Source: an uncultured SAR86 cluster bacterium (lineage in GTDB: Bacteria; Pseudomonadota; Gammaproteobacteria; Magnimaribacterales; D2472). From it: DNA of 41,550 bases. The stretch spans positions 1 through 41,550 of the forward strand of contig CABYCL010000010.1 in NCBI GenBank assembly GCA_902517505.1, read 5' to 3'. The position numbers were made by a program, and so were the translations under genes. Below, in pieces: positions 16,160 to 25,297 of this stretch. Under the pieces are notes generated by a model. It had not been told where the DNA came from. It saw only the letters and a program-made list of their open reading frames with translations, and made no database searches. Position 1 is the first letter of the stretch. Every line of letters begins with the position of its first letter.

Positions 16160-17515
16160 ATGAGTGGTTTTGTTTTATCAGATGAAATTTTAACTCACAA
16201 AATTAATCATTCTAAATATGATCATAAATATTCTTTTAAAGCCTCTGGTGAGTTGAATGACTTAGATTTATTTACAAGAGGACAACCATTTAGCTTCTAC
16301 AAAGAGCTAAGAGATCATGCCCCTGTTTTTTTTCACAAGCCAATGTTAATGGATCCTGAACCAGGTTACTGGGTTCTTACTAAATATGAAGATATAAAAT
16401 ATGTTTCAATGAATCCGACAATTTTTTCATCTCAATATGCAACTGGCAATATGTTAACTCAAGGATCTGAAGAAAATCGACATCCAAAATTATTTAAATC
16501 AACTATTGATCATATGCTTAATTTAGATGGTGAGATGCACCTAGGACTTAGAAAAGAACACATGCCATTTTTTAAACCTGGATATGTTGATGAATTACGT
16601 CAAAAAGTTTCTGTGAAAGTCACAGAATTGCTAGATTCAATTGCCCCAATGGGAGAGTGTAATTTGGTTGAACAAGTCTCTCAACAGTTACCAATCTATA
16701 CATTATCAGAGATTTTAGGAATTCCTAATGAAGATAGACAAAAATTAGTATCCTGGATGGAATTTCTTGAACTAGCTCAATATTTCACTTATGAAATGAT
16801 TAAAGAACAAAATGAAGGAAAAACAGATTCAACACCTGATCCAGCAATGATAGATATGTTTAATTCAATGGTTGAAGAGATGTTTGATTATGGACAGTTT
16901 ATATTGAAAGAAAAAAGAAAAAATCCTTCTAATGATTTATTAAGTGCAATCGCTAATGCAGAGATAGATGGTGAACCATTATCAGATGAATTCTTAGATG
17001 GCTCATGGTTATTAATTATATTCGCTGGCAATGACACAACAAGAAATACTTTGAGTGGAGGTATAAAATTATTGCATGAGAATCAAAAGCAAAAAGAAAT
17101 GCTTATACAAAATAAAGATTTGTTACCAAATTTTATTAATGAAACTATAAGATGTGTATCACCCGTGATTCATATGAGAAGAACTTCTCTTAAAGAAACT
17201 GAAATTAATGGTCAAAAAATAGGACCATATGAAAAAATTGCATTATGGTATGGAGCAGCAAATAGGGATCCTGACATTTTTAAAAATCCAGATGAATTTA
17301 ATATATTGCGAGAAAATGCTGATAAACATCTTGCATTTGGTATTGGAAGACATACTTGTTTAGGTAAACCAATTGCGCTTATGCAACTACAAGAATTTTA
17401 TTCACAATTTTTATCTAGATTTCCAGATTTTCAAATGAATGGTGAGTGGAAAGTTGCTCCAAATAATTTTGTTCATGCAATTCAAGAAATGCCAATTAAA
17501 TTTACTCCAGAATGA
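16160..17515 (+). CDS. Cytochrome P450
   Basis: This is a 451-residue soluble bacterial P450 monooxygenase that would hydroxylate an organic substrate using electrons from a ferredoxin, which is not encoded nearby. The I-helix oxygen-activation motif is AGNDTT (residues 289-294), the K-helix is ETIR (Glu328, Arg331), and the heme loop FGIGRHTCLG has the thiolate ligand Cys400. The overall look is like CYPs acting on steroids, terpenoids or fatty acids in marine and actinobacterial genomes, but no subfamily is assigned. The start at 16160 (MSGFVLSDE) is used rather than one 30 bases earlier because it follows the previous stop and has GGTGGTG upstream. Its stop codon overlaps the MFS start in an ATGA junction. 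Confidence 0.92.
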   Translation: MSGFVLSDEILTHKINHSKYDHKYSFKASGELNDLDLFTRGQPFSFYKELRDHAPVFFHKPMLMDPEPGYWVLTKYEDIKYVSMNPTIFSSQYATGNMLTQGSEENRHPKLFKSTIDHMLNLDGEMHLGLRKEHMPFFKPGYVDELRQKVSVKVTELLDSIAPMGECNLVEQVSQQLPIYTLSEILGIPNEDRQKLVSWMEFLELAQYFTYEMIKEQNEGKTDSTPDPAMIDMFNSMVEEMFDYGQFILKEKRKNPSNDLLSAIANAEIDGEPLSDEFLDGSWLLIIFAGNDTTRNTLSGGIKLLHENQKQKEMLIQNKDLLPNFINETIRCVSPVIHMRRTSLKETEINGQKIGPYEKIALWYGAANRDPDIFKNPDEFNILRENADKHLAFGIGRHTCLGKPIALMQLQEFYSQFLSRFPDFQMNGEWKVAPNNFVHAIQEMPIKFTPE

Positions 17516-18786
17516 GAGTCCCCTATAGATTTAAAGTAGTTCTTTTATCATTTCTAGCTGTATTTATATGTTACATAGATAGAGTAAATATTTCTGTAGC
17601 AATAATACCAATGCAAGATCAGTTTGGTTGGTCAGAATCTCAAGTAGGTTTAATTTTAGGATCATTTTATTTTGGATATATGATTACTATGATTTTAGGT
17701 GGATATTTAGCTGATAAATATGGCGGTAAAAAAGTTCTTGGATATGCGCTACTTATTTGGTCATTATTTACAATTATTACTCCATTTTTTGCATATCAAG
17801 GGTTATGGTGGTTAATATTAATTAGAATTTTAATGGGATTAGGAGAGGGCGTAACTTTTCCTTCTTGGCATGCTATCTATGCTAGATGGATTCCTTTTGA
17901 AGAAAGAACAAGAGCTGTCGGGTTCACCAATAGCGGTATAGCAGCAGGTACATTATTTGGGTTTGCAGTTACAGCATTAATAATTGCAAATTATTCATGG
18001 GAGTTAGTCTTCTATTCTTTTGGATTGTTAGGATTTTTTTGGTATTTCTTCTGGAATAAGACGGTTACATCATTTCCTGAGAATAATAAATTTCTTTCAG
18101 AAGAAGAATTACATCATATAAAAATTGAGGCACCTTCAAAAGAATCCGCTCCGACCGTACCTCTATTAAAACTTATAAGAAATGGCCCTTTCATGGCAAT
18201 TGCTGTTGCAACGTTTTGTAATAACTGGTCTTTATATACATTCCTTTCATATCTACCAAAATATGTTAATGCTCCAGTTGTGCAAGGTGGCATGGGAATA
18301 GATTTAGGGTCAAATATTTTTATTTACTCAATACTTATACCAAGTTTGGTTTCTATTTTTTCATTGATATTAGGTGGCTATTTAGCCGATGGCCTCATTA
18401 AAAAGGGATACGGAATTCTTAAAGTACGAAAAAGTGTAAACTCAATAGGTTTTTTTGGATCTGCATTATTTCTATACCTAATCTCATTAGAGGACTCTTT
18501 AATAAATGTTGTAATTTTATTATGTTTAATAAATATATGTTCTGGTATATGCGCTGGTGGTTTTGGAGTAAATCATGCTGATCTTGGCCCGAAATATACA
18601 GGTTCTTTGGTTGGTATAGCAGGAAGTATTGGAATGATAGCAGCAATTTTAAGCCCAATAGTTGCTGGATATATTCTTGAATCAACTAATTCTTGGAGTT
18701 CGATTTTTAATGTTTGTACAATTGTGCTTTTATTAGGCGGAATCTTTTATTTATTTTTTGCAAGCGTTGATAAACAATTCGATTAA
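17512..18786 (+). CDS. MFS permease, organic anion transporter type
   Basis: This is a 424-residue inner-membrane transporter with about twelve transmembrane helices. The N-terminal CYIDRVNISVAI, the loop 2-3 signature GGYLADKYGGKKVLG and RILMGLGEGVTFPSWHAI match the anion:cation symporter branch of the major facilitator superfamily, which handles carboxylates such as glucarate, hexuronate or phthalate-like compounds. The start overlaps the P450 stop (ATGA), so it is translationally coupled and probably carries the P450 substrate or product. The real cargo is not identifiable from sequence. It converges with the thioredoxin-like gene 9 bases downstream. Confidence 0.88.
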   Translation: MRVPYRFKVVLLSFLAVFICYIDRVNISVAIIPMQDQFGWSESQVGLILGSFYFGYMITMILGGYLADKYGGKKVLGYALLIWSLFTIITPFFAYQGLWWLILIRILMGLGEGVTFPSWHAIYARWIPFEERTRAVGFTNSGIAAGTLFGFAVTALIIANYSWELVFYSFGLLGFFWYFFWNKTVTSFPENNKFLSEEELHHIKIEAPSKESAPTVPLLKLIRNGPFMAIAVATFCNNWSLYTFLSYLPKYVNAPVVQGGMGIDLGSNIFIYSILIPSLVSIFSLILGGYLADGLIKKGYGILKVRKSVNSIGFFGSALFLYLISLEDSLINVVILLCLINICSGICAGGFGVNHADLGPKYTGSLVGIAGSIGMIAAILSPIVAGYILESTNSWSSIFNVCTIVLLLGGIFYLFFASVDKQFD

Positions 18787-18795
18787 ATTATATTT

Positions 18796-19299
18796 TTAGC
18801 TTTTCAACATATTTTGAAAGAAATCAAAAATTTCTTGGCTAGTTCTATCTCTTGCAGTTCTCCATTCAGTAGTATTTGAGTTATTAATTAAGTTTTTGTT
18901 TTTATCGAAAACTAGAACTCTTGGAATCCCCTCAGCTGAAGGAATCCCATATTCTTCCATTAACTCCATATTTATTTCATATCTTTTGACATCAATATAT
19001 AAGATTTCAAAATGCTTATTAATGTAAGAATTAATTTTTGGAATATCCATTGTTCCTGAAAAAATTCTGCAGTCTGGGCACCAATTAGCACCAAAAATAA
19101 TTATAGGTTGCTTGCCTGAATTAATAGAGTTATCTATAAATTTATTTAAGTCATTAACATCATAGACTTTTCCATCATATGGAAGCGGAAGAGGGTTAGC
19201 CAACTTATCATTTTCATTTAACATAATATTTCCATTTATATTTAAGCAAATTAAGAAAAGGTATGAAATAGTTAAAATTTTAATTAAACTTTTAGACAT
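18796..19299 (-). CDS. Secreted thioredoxin-fold protein (CPDC)
   Basis: This 167-residue protein has an N-terminal hydrophobic signal (about residues 5-24) and one thioredoxin domain. The active site WCPDC gives Cys74 and Cys77 with a Pro-Asp pair between them. GIPSAEGIPRVLVFD supplies the cis-proline region expected later in the fold. The likely place is the periplasm, where it would act as a thiol-disulfide oxidoreductase. CPDC differs from classic thioredoxin CGPC and from DsbA CPHC, so its direction (reducing or oxidising) is uncertain. It stands alone: the neighbours on either side are on the opposite strand. Confidence 0.8.
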   Translation of the reverse strand: MSKSLIKILTISYLFLICLNINGNIMLNENDKLANPLPLPYDGKVYDVNDLNKFIDNSINSGKQPIIIFGANWCPDCRIFSGTMDIPKINSYINKHFEILYIDVKRYEINMELMEEYGIPSAEGIPRVLVFDKNKNLINNSNTTEWRTARDRTSQEIFDFFQNMLKS

Positions 19300-19340
19300 T
19301 ATTGAATATATTATAAATATAATTCATTTTAATAAAAAAT

Positions 19341-19346
19341 TAGGAG
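19341..19346 (+). promoter_or_regulatory. Ribosome binding site deciding a TTG start
   Basis: TAGGAG lies 8 bases before the TTG at 19355. The ATG at 19348 is out of frame and terminates after seven codons, and the TTG frame is closed upstream by TGA at 19349, so TTG is the likely start. Confidence 0.55.
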
Positions 19347-19354
19347 CATGAAAG

Positions 19355-19774
19355 TTGAATTGGACAATTAAAGCATATTTATTTTTAATGGCATTAATGT
19401 ATGCATGGATAGGTCTATGGGCCATTTTAGATCCATTTTTTATCAGCTTAGGCTTTGATTATCCTTCATTTCTTGATGTGGTTGGATTATCTGCAACGTC
19501 TGCATTGGGTTTGTCAGAAATTGCAGGAATATACGGTGGTTTAAATATTTGTATTGGATTTATGTGTTTAATTGGAATGTTTAAAACTAATATTGGTTTA
19601 TTTTCAGTAAAATTTATTACTTTTCTTGTTGGATCAATTGCTTTCGGAAGAATCCTTTCCTCAGCGATATTAGTAAACCAAGATTTTTTTAATACTTATT
19701 TTATATTTGAAGTTTTTGCCTTTACAGCAGGTTTAGCCATTTTATATTATCAAAAAAAAATTAAATTAAATTAA
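19355..19774 (+). CDS. DUF4345-like membrane protein
   Basis: This 139-residue protein has about four transmembrane helices. The order is a first helix (about 5-27), the loop DPFFISLGFDYPSF, a helix containing SEIAGIYGGLNICIGF, and two further helices, ending in a lysine-rich tail. The pattern recalls DUF4345, a family of unknown function. It starts with TTG after a good ribosome site. A protein of similar layout is encoded at 11379. It converges with the Ca/Na antiporter gene and overlaps its end by 9 bases. Confidence 0.65.
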   Translation: MNWTIKAYLFLMALMYAWIGLWAILDPFFISLGFDYPSFLDVVGLSATSALGLSEIAGIYGGLNICIGFMCLIGMFKTNIGLFSVKFITFLVGSIAFGRILSSAILVNQDFFNTYFIFEVFAFTAGLAILYYQKKIKLN

Positions 19775-20719
19775 ATTACTTAAGTTTAAGATATACCCTG
19801 CATAGGCTAACAAACACAAGACTCCTATAAAACGAATAGCATTCAATTTAATAATATTTGAAGAGTAAAAAATAACAATCAACATAAAAGCAATCGTTGC
19901 AATACTCATAATAAAATAATCCCTTGCAAAAAGGACTTGCTCGAGTTCAACGCTAGAAAATAGGCCAATAATTGGCACAACCAATGTAATATTTAAGACA
20001 TTTGAACCAATTACATTTCCAACTACCATGTCAGTTTTCTTCTTAATTACAGCACTAATTGTTGCAGCCAATTCAGGTAAGCTTGTTCCAATAGCAATGA
20101 TAGTTAATCCAATTATCAATTCAGATATGTTTAACAATATTGCTATATTTTCAGCATAAATAACTGCATATCTAGAACCAAAAATTAATGCAATAAGACC
20201 GATAGTTAAAAGAATAAGAGTGATAGGATTATTTTGGTTTTCACTTTCTTCAGGGATGCCTATATTAGTTTGCGATTTATTTTTAATGATGACATATAAA
20301 AAATATAAGAAAACAATTAATAAAAGGATGCTATCAAGTATTGAAACTTTGAGATCATACAATGTAAATCCAAGAACAATTGCTGATAATAAAAATGGTA
20401 ATAGCTGTATTATCGGCGTTTCCTTGGGTTTAAAAGATATTCCAATACACGAAACACCAAAAATAAGAGCAATATTTGATATGTTTGAACCAACTACTGC
20501 ACCCATAGCAATATTTTCACTTTTATTTAGTACCGAAGAAATACCAACAAAAATTTCAGGAGCTGAAGTACCTAATGCAACAACAGTTAAACCAATTGTT
20601 AGTTCATTAATACCAAGTTTTTTTGCCAATATAGATGAATTATCAACAAATTTATCTGCACCCCAGATCAAAACTGCCAAGGAGGCTATCAAACCAAGGA
20701 AATTTATTAGAAAATCCAT
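19766..20719 (-). CDS. Calcium/sodium antiporter (CaCA family, YrbG-like)
   Basis: This 317-residue inner-membrane exchanger has about ten transmembrane helices and two inverted alpha-repeats that form the ion pathway. The first reads GLTVVALGTSAPEIFVG with GAVVGSNISNIAL, and the second GLTIIAIGTSLPELAAT with GNVIGSNVLNITL. The conserved Glu in each (APE and LPE) and the Asn/Ser residues are the expected cation ligands. The length matches bacterial YrbG. It exports Ca2+, or exchanges it with Na+ or H+, which suits a marine cell. The gene is alone on its strand here. Confidence 0.92.
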   Translation of the reverse strand: MDFLINFLGLIASLAVLIWGADKFVDNSSILAKKLGINELTIGLTVVALGTSAPEIFVGISSVLNKSENIAMGAVVGSNISNIALIFGVSCIGISFKPKETPIIQLLPFLLSAIVLGFTLYDLKVSILDSILLLIVFLYFLYVIIKNKSQTNIGIPEESENQNNPITLILLTIGLIALIFGSRYAVIYAENIAILLNISELIIGLTIIAIGTSLPELAATISAVIKKKTDMVVGNVIGSNVLNITLVVPIIGLFSSVELEQVLFARDYFIMSIATIAFMLIVIFYSSNIIKLNAIRFIGVLCLLAYAGYILNLSNLI

Positions 20720-20812
20720 ATCTAATTTTACCTTAGATATTAAACAAATAGATTATGTTTCAATAATTAAAAATACAATATAATTAATATTCAATTCAAT
20801 AGGGGTTAGAAA

Positions 20813-21610
20813 ATGGAAATTAATAATTTATTTAACATCAAAGGGAAAGTTGCAGTTGTTACAGGTGGCTCAAGAGGTATTGGAGAAATGATTACTTCAG
20901 GCTTTCTAGCAAATGGTGTAAAAGTTTATATTTCTGCTAGAAAAGCTCCAGCTTTAATTGAAAAAGCTAAAGAATTAACTGATAAGTACGGTCAAGAATG
21001 TATAGCAGTACCTTGTGATCTTAGTTCAATCGAAGGAATGGAGGAATTTACTGATTTAATTTCTCAAAAGGAAGAGGGCGTAGATTTCTTGGTTAATAAT
21101 GCAGGAGCAGCATGGGGAGAACCATATGAAACTTTTTCTGAAAAGGGTTGGGATAAAGTCATGGACTTAAACGTTAAAAGTATGTTTTTTCTTACACAAA
21201 AAATGACAAACTTATTACTTGAAAGAGCTTCATTAGAAGACCCTTCAAGAGTAATCAATATTGGCTCTATTGATGGTCTCAATGTACCTGCTTTAGAAAC
21301 ATTCTCCTATAGCGCATCCAAAGCAGCAGTTCACCATCTAACAAGAGTAATGGCAGCAAAATTAGTTAAAGAAAACATTCTTGTAAATGCTATTGCACCA
21401 GGACCATATCCAAGTGCAATGTTAGGATCCGCAGTTAATCACGACTATTCTGAAATCGAAAAAAGAAACCCAAGAAAAAGAGTTGGTTCAGCTGAGGATA
21501 TAGCAGGACTTGCAATTTTTTTATGTTCAAGAGCAGGTGCTTATACAGTTGGAGAAACTATTACATCTGATGGCGGTATAGTCAAAACTGCCAGTCATAA
21601 TTTGAGTTAA
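20813..21610 (+). CDS. Short-chain dehydrogenase/reductase
   Basis: This is a 265-residue NAD(P)-dependent oxidoreductase of the classical SDR family. It shows the cofactor motif TGGSRGIG (residues 17-24), a cofactor-side CDLSS, NNAGA (96-100) and the catalytic residues Ser152, Tyr166 and Lys170 (YSASK). The C-terminal half has NAIAPGPYPSAM and ends in the usual TVGETITSDGG. The substrate is unknown. A LysR regulator gene converges with it one base downstream, and an acyl-CoA dehydrogenase gene lies beyond, so these three may belong to one catabolic group. Ribosome site GGGG lies shortly before the ATG. Confidence 0.9.
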   Translation: MEINNLFNIKGKVAVVTGGSRGIGEMITSGFLANGVKVYISARKAPALIEKAKELTDKYGQECIAVPCDLSSIEGMEEFTDLISQKEEGVDFLVNNAGAAWGEPYETFSEKGWDKVMDLNVKSMFFLTQKMTNLLLERASLEDPSRVINIGSIDGLNVPALETFSYSASKAAVHHLTRVMAAKLVKENILVNAIAPGPYPSAMLGSAVNHDYSEIEKRNPRKRVGSAEDIAGLAIFLCSRAGAYTVGETITSDGGIVKTASHNLS

Positions 21611-21611
21611 T

Positions 21612-22514
21612 TTATCTTTGGGCGTCTTTAAATGCTCTTTCTATAAGATCTTTCATCCATATATGACCACCATCGCCTTCATCATTTTTATGCCAAATTA
21701 AGAAATACTCCATTAAAGGAATTTCGATAGGGATCTCAACAAAAGTTAAATCATTCCTTTTTGCAAAACTTCTTGTACCCATTAAAACCAAATCTGTTGA
21801 TTGTATTATTCTAGGTGCGATTAAAAAGTGCTGACATCTAAGAGCCACCTTTCTTCTGTAACCAACTTTATCTAATTCAACGTCAATAAGGTGGAGTCCT
21901 CTTTTTCTGCCAGATACATGTAAATGTTTTTGATCAAGAATATCATCTATAGAAGGATTTTTTACCTTAGATAAATCATGATCTTCCCTATGCATTACTA
22001 CAAAATCATCTTCAAAAACCTTCATAGAATTAATTTCATCAGAACGAGGTATTACAGGATCTACAACAAAGTCTAAATTATTTGTAGAAAGAGCATGGAC
22101 TTGATCACTTCTTGAATATGCGTAACTTCCAATTGAAATATTTGGTGCTTGTTTGTAAATTTCTTCCATTATGAATGGAAGTACTCTTCCTTCAGAAACA
22201 TCACCTAGTGATAATTTAAAATTTCTTTTAGTAGCAGATGGATCAAATGTATCTGGTTCATTAACGCTTTGTTGGATTAAAGTAAGAGCATTTTGAACAT
22301 CTTGGATCATATTCTCCGTCTTCTGTGTAGGTACCATGCCTGAACCTGTTCTTATAAAAAGATCATCATTAAATTTCTCTCTTAACCTTGATAATGCATT
22401 ACTAACAGCAGGTTGAGTAATCCCTACAACTTCTGCAGCTTTTGTTAAACTGCCTTCTGTGTAGATTGCATTTAAAATTACAAATAGATTAAGATCAAAA
22501 GAACTTATTTTCAT
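21612..22514 (-). CDS. LysR family transcriptional regulator
   Basis: This 300-residue regulator has a winged helix-turn-helix at the N-terminus (about residues 5-64, with GSLTKAAEVVGITQPAVSNALSRLR) and a periplasmic-binding-protein-like effector domain after it. The NLFVILNAIYTEGSLTKAAE pattern is like the NodD/LeuO branch. It is transcribed divergently from the acyl-CoA dehydrogenase at 22675 across a 160-base gap, the usual arrangement for a LysR protein and its target. It also converges with the SDR gene. The effector is unknown. The gap is AT-rich, and I could not pick out a convincing T-N11-A operator by eye. Confidence 0.92.
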   Translation of the reverse strand: MKISSFDLNLFVILNAIYTEGSLTKAAEVVGITQPAVSNALSRLREKFNDDLFIRTGSGMVPTQKTENMIQDVQNALTLIQQSVNEPDTFDPSATKRNFKLSLGDVSEGRVLPFIMEEIYKQAPNISIGSYAYSRSDQVHALSTNNLDFVVDPVIPRSDEINSMKVFEDDFVVMHREDHDLSKVKNPSIDDILDQKHLHVSGRKRGLHLIDVELDKVGYRRKVALRCQHFLIAPRIIQSTDLVLMGTRSFAKRNDLTFVEIPIEIPLMEYFLIWHKNDEGDGGHIWMKDLIERAFKDAQR

Positions 22515-22674
22515 TTCAGTAACCTCGCATCTAATTTTTCATAAAAATAGTTATATTTATTTTCATATAGATTTGTAATTAACATACGGCTATCATAGAA
22601 ATAAGTTACTTTAATACTATTCATGGTGTTTATAATAGTAACAAAATTTTTGATATAACGGGAGATTAAACCTC

Positions 22675-23895
22675 ATGATGCCTGAATTAAGAACTGAAGC
22701 CATTGAATTGGTAGAAAAAGTTAAAAACTTTATTAGTGAAGAAGTTAAGCCAAAAGAACATTTATTTCATGAGCAAATAAAAGTTGGGGAAGATCGTTGG
22801 AATAGTTATCCAGAGGTAATTGATGAATTAAAAGAAAAAGCAAGATCTGTTGGACTTTGGAATTTATTTTTACCAGAAAGTGAATTCGGTGCAGGTCTTT
22901 CAAATTATGAATATGCACATTTAGCTGAACAAATGGGTAAATCTCATATTGCATCCGAGGCCATGAACTGTAGTGCTCCAGATACTGGAAATATGGAAGT
23001 CATAGCTAGGTACGGAAATGAACAACATCAGGAAGAATGGCTTCAACCTCTTCTTGATGGAAAAATTAGATCAGCTTTTGGTATGACTGAGCCTGGAACA
23101 GCATCATCAGATGCTACCAATATGCAAGCAACCGCGGTTCTTGAGGGAGATGAATACGTAATTAATGGTGAAAAATGGTGGACATCTGGAGCTGGAGATC
23201 CAAGGTGCAAAATTATTATATTTATGTGTGTCACTAATCCGGATAATCCAAAACATCAAAGACATTCAATGATACTTGTTCCAATGGAAACAGAGGGAGT
23301 GGAAATTAAAAAGATGATGCATGTATTTGGTTATGATGATGCACCTCATGGACATGCTCATATGAAATTTACTAATGTTAGAGTGCCAAAAGATAATTTA
23401 CTGCTTGGAGAGGGAAGAGGATTTGAAATAGCACAGGGCAGGCTTGGACCGGGTAGAATTCACCATTGTATGAGAGCGATTGGTTCTGCTGAAGTTGCTT
23501 TGGAGTTAATGTGTAGAAGAGGAATTGATCCTAGTAAAGTAGCATTTGGTAAAAACCTTGCAAATCTAGGTGCTAATTTTGACTATATTGCAGAATCAAG
23601 AATTGAATTAAATGCAGCTAGATTTTTAACTTTAGATGCTGCAGTAAAAATGGATACTGTAGGAAATAAAGTTGCTGCAAGTGAGATAGCTCAAATAAAA
23701 GTATTTGCACCAAATGTTGCGCTTAAGATTATTGATAGAGCTATTCAGATTCATGGAGGGGAAGGAGTATCACAACTAACACCGCTCGCTTCTATGTATG
23801 CTCATATGAGAACTCTTAGGCTTGCAGACGGCCCTGATGAAGTTCATAGAAGAGCTGTTGCAAGGCATGAGCTTGGCAAATATATTGCTGAGTAA
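22675..23895 (+). CDS. Acyl-CoA dehydrogenase, ACAD10/11-like
   Basis: This is a 406-residue FAD-dependent acyl-CoA dehydrogenase. [17 protein letters not shown] and [19 protein letters not shown] are the FAD and substrate-loop signatures, followed by [23 protein letters not shown] and the C-terminal [15 protein letters not shown]. The GPDEVH ending marks the ACAD10/11-like branch, whose members act on unusual or long acyl-CoAs. The start is ATG at 22675 or the adjacent ATG at 22678. The divergent LysR gene is its likely regulator. Exonuclease I begins 2 bases after its stop codon. Confidence 0.9.
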   Translation: MMPELRTEAIELVEKVKNFISEEVKPKEHLFHEQIKVGEDRWNSYPEVIDELKEKARSVGLWNLFLPESEFGAGLSNYEYAHLAEQMGKSHIASEAMNCSAPDTGNMEVIARYGNEQHQEEWLQPLLDGKIRSAFGMTEPGTASSDATNMQATAVLEGDEYVINGEKWWTSGAGDPRCKIIIFMCVTNPDNPKHQRHSMILVPMETEGVEIKKMMHVFGYDDAPHGHAHMKFTNVRVPKDNLLLGEGRGFEIAQGRLGPGRIHHCMRAIGSAEVALELMCRRGIDPSKVAFGKNLANLGANFDYIAESRIELNAARFLTLDAAVKMDTVGNKVAASEIAQIKVFAPNVALKIIDRAIQIHGGEGVSQLTPLASMYAHMRTLRLADGPDEVHRRAVARHELGKYIAE

Positions 23896-23897
23896 CA

Positions 23898-25295
23898 TTG
23901 TCTAATAACTTAATTTTTTACGATACAGAGACCACAGGTATTCACAAAGACTTTAGTCAAATTATCCAATGTGGATCAATACTTACTGATAACCTTTTAA
24001 ATACAAAAGATCAACAAAACATCGGAAGCGCTCCTTTGCCATGGGTGATTCCTCAACCAAAGGCAATGCTAACCAATAAGAAGATTAATTCTTTTAAATC
24101 TAATATTTCTCATTATCAAATGATGAAAGATATTCAAAATCAATGGAAAGAATGGTGTGCCGACAATCCTTCAATTTTTGTTACATATAATGGTCATGCC
24201 TTTGATGAAGAGCTTATAAGAAGACAGTTTTGGTGTAATCTACTTGAACCATATATTACTAATACAAATCAAAACGGTAGGCTTGATTTGATGTTAATGA
24301 TTCATAATGTTGCTTCATTTTTTTCTGATGAGATTTCAATACCATTATTTGAAGAAGGACCAACTATTAGTATTAAACTAGAACATTTAGCAAAAGAACA
24401 TGGAATAGATGTAAGCGATGCTCATGATGCAATATCTGACTGCAAATTTATGATAGGTTTATGCAAGGTAATTAAAGAAAAAATACCTGAGGTTTTTGAT
24501 TCATTCTTAAACATTTCAACAAAGGAGGGCGTTAAAAACCTTTTATATACAGATGAATTTCTTGCTCTTGGTGAGGTATATAGAAGACATTCATTTAAAT
24601 ATCCTGTCGTGATGTGCGGAGCAGATAACTCTAGACCAAATGATATATGCTTCTATGATTTAAGTTTTGATCCTGATGAAATTCTTAATTTAGATTTTAC
24701 TGAAATAAACAAAATGGTGCAGTCTGGAAAAAGAGACCTTCCTTTAAAAAAGTATAAAATTAATAAAACAATACCAATATGTTCACATAAATTACTAACT
24801 AGTAATAACCACTTTGATATTAGTCACGATGAACTTCAAAGACGAGCGGACAGCGTTAAATCAAATGAAGATTTTTTTACCAAAGTTTCACAAGCCATGG
24901 AAGATAGAATTATGAATTTTCCAGAGCCAGATTATTTAGAGGGAAAAATATATTCAGGAGGTTTTCCTTCATATAGAGACCAAGACTTAATGAAGGAATT
25001 TCATATAACAGATGAGATGGAGCATCTTGTAAAAATATCTAGAAATTTTGAGGATGAAAGATTTCGTTTATTAGCTGAAAGGATAATTTGTTCAAAGTTC
25101 GAAGGCGAAATCCCCATTGATATCAAAAACAGATACGATGATTTAATTCATGAGAGAGTAAAGACTGAAGGTAAATGGGGTTCTGTTGAAAAGTCATTAC
25201 AAGAAATAGATCAGTTAATAGAGGAAACCACAAATGATGAAGATCTTAATATACTTAATGCAACTAAAGAAAAAATATCATCAATGAAAAAATAA
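23898..25295 (+). CDS. sbcB: Exodeoxyribonuclease I
   Basis: This is a 465-residue 3'-5' single-strand DNA exonuclease used in recombination and mismatch repair (E. coli enzyme about 475). The DEDDh motifs are FYDTETTG (Asp9, Glu11), VTYNGHAFDEEL and HDAISDCKF. After the nuclease domain come the SH3-like and helical parts of the ExoI family. The start is TTG at 23898: the frame is closed by TGA at 23889, and no ATG lies before the catalytic DTE. The gene follows the acyl-CoA dehydrogenase by 2 bases, so it may be read through from that operon despite the unrelated role. The next gene starts 2 bases downstream. Confidence 0.93.
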   Translation: MSNNLIFYDTETTGIHKDFSQIIQCGSILTDNLLNTKDQQNIGSAPLPWVIPQPKAMLTNKKINSFKSNISHYQMMKDIQNQWKEWCADNPSIFVTYNGHAFDEELIRRQFWCNLLEPYITNTNQNGRLDLMLMIHNVASFFSDEISIPLFEEGPTISIKLEHLAKEHGIDVSDAHDAISDCKFMIGLCKVIKEKIPEVFDSFLNISTKEGVKNLLYTDEFLALGEVYRRHSFKYPVVMCGADNSRPNDICFYDLSFDPDEILNLDFTEINKMVQSGKRDLPLKKYKINKTIPICSHKLLTSNNHFDISHDELQRRADSVKSNEDFFTKVSQAMEDRIMNFPEPDYLEGKIYSGGFPSYRDQDLMKEFHITDEMEHLVKISRNFEDERFRLLAERIICSKFEGEIPIDIKNRYDDLIHERVKTEGKWGSVEKSLQEIDQLIEETTNDEDLNILNATKEKISSMKK

Positions 25296-25297
25296 TA

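Noticed and set aside
20220-20783. 187-codon open frame on the plus strand
   Set aside because: It lies almost wholly antisense to the Ca/Na antiporter gene, whose motifs are clear. The translated sequence has no domain pattern and reflects AT-rich codons on the other strand.
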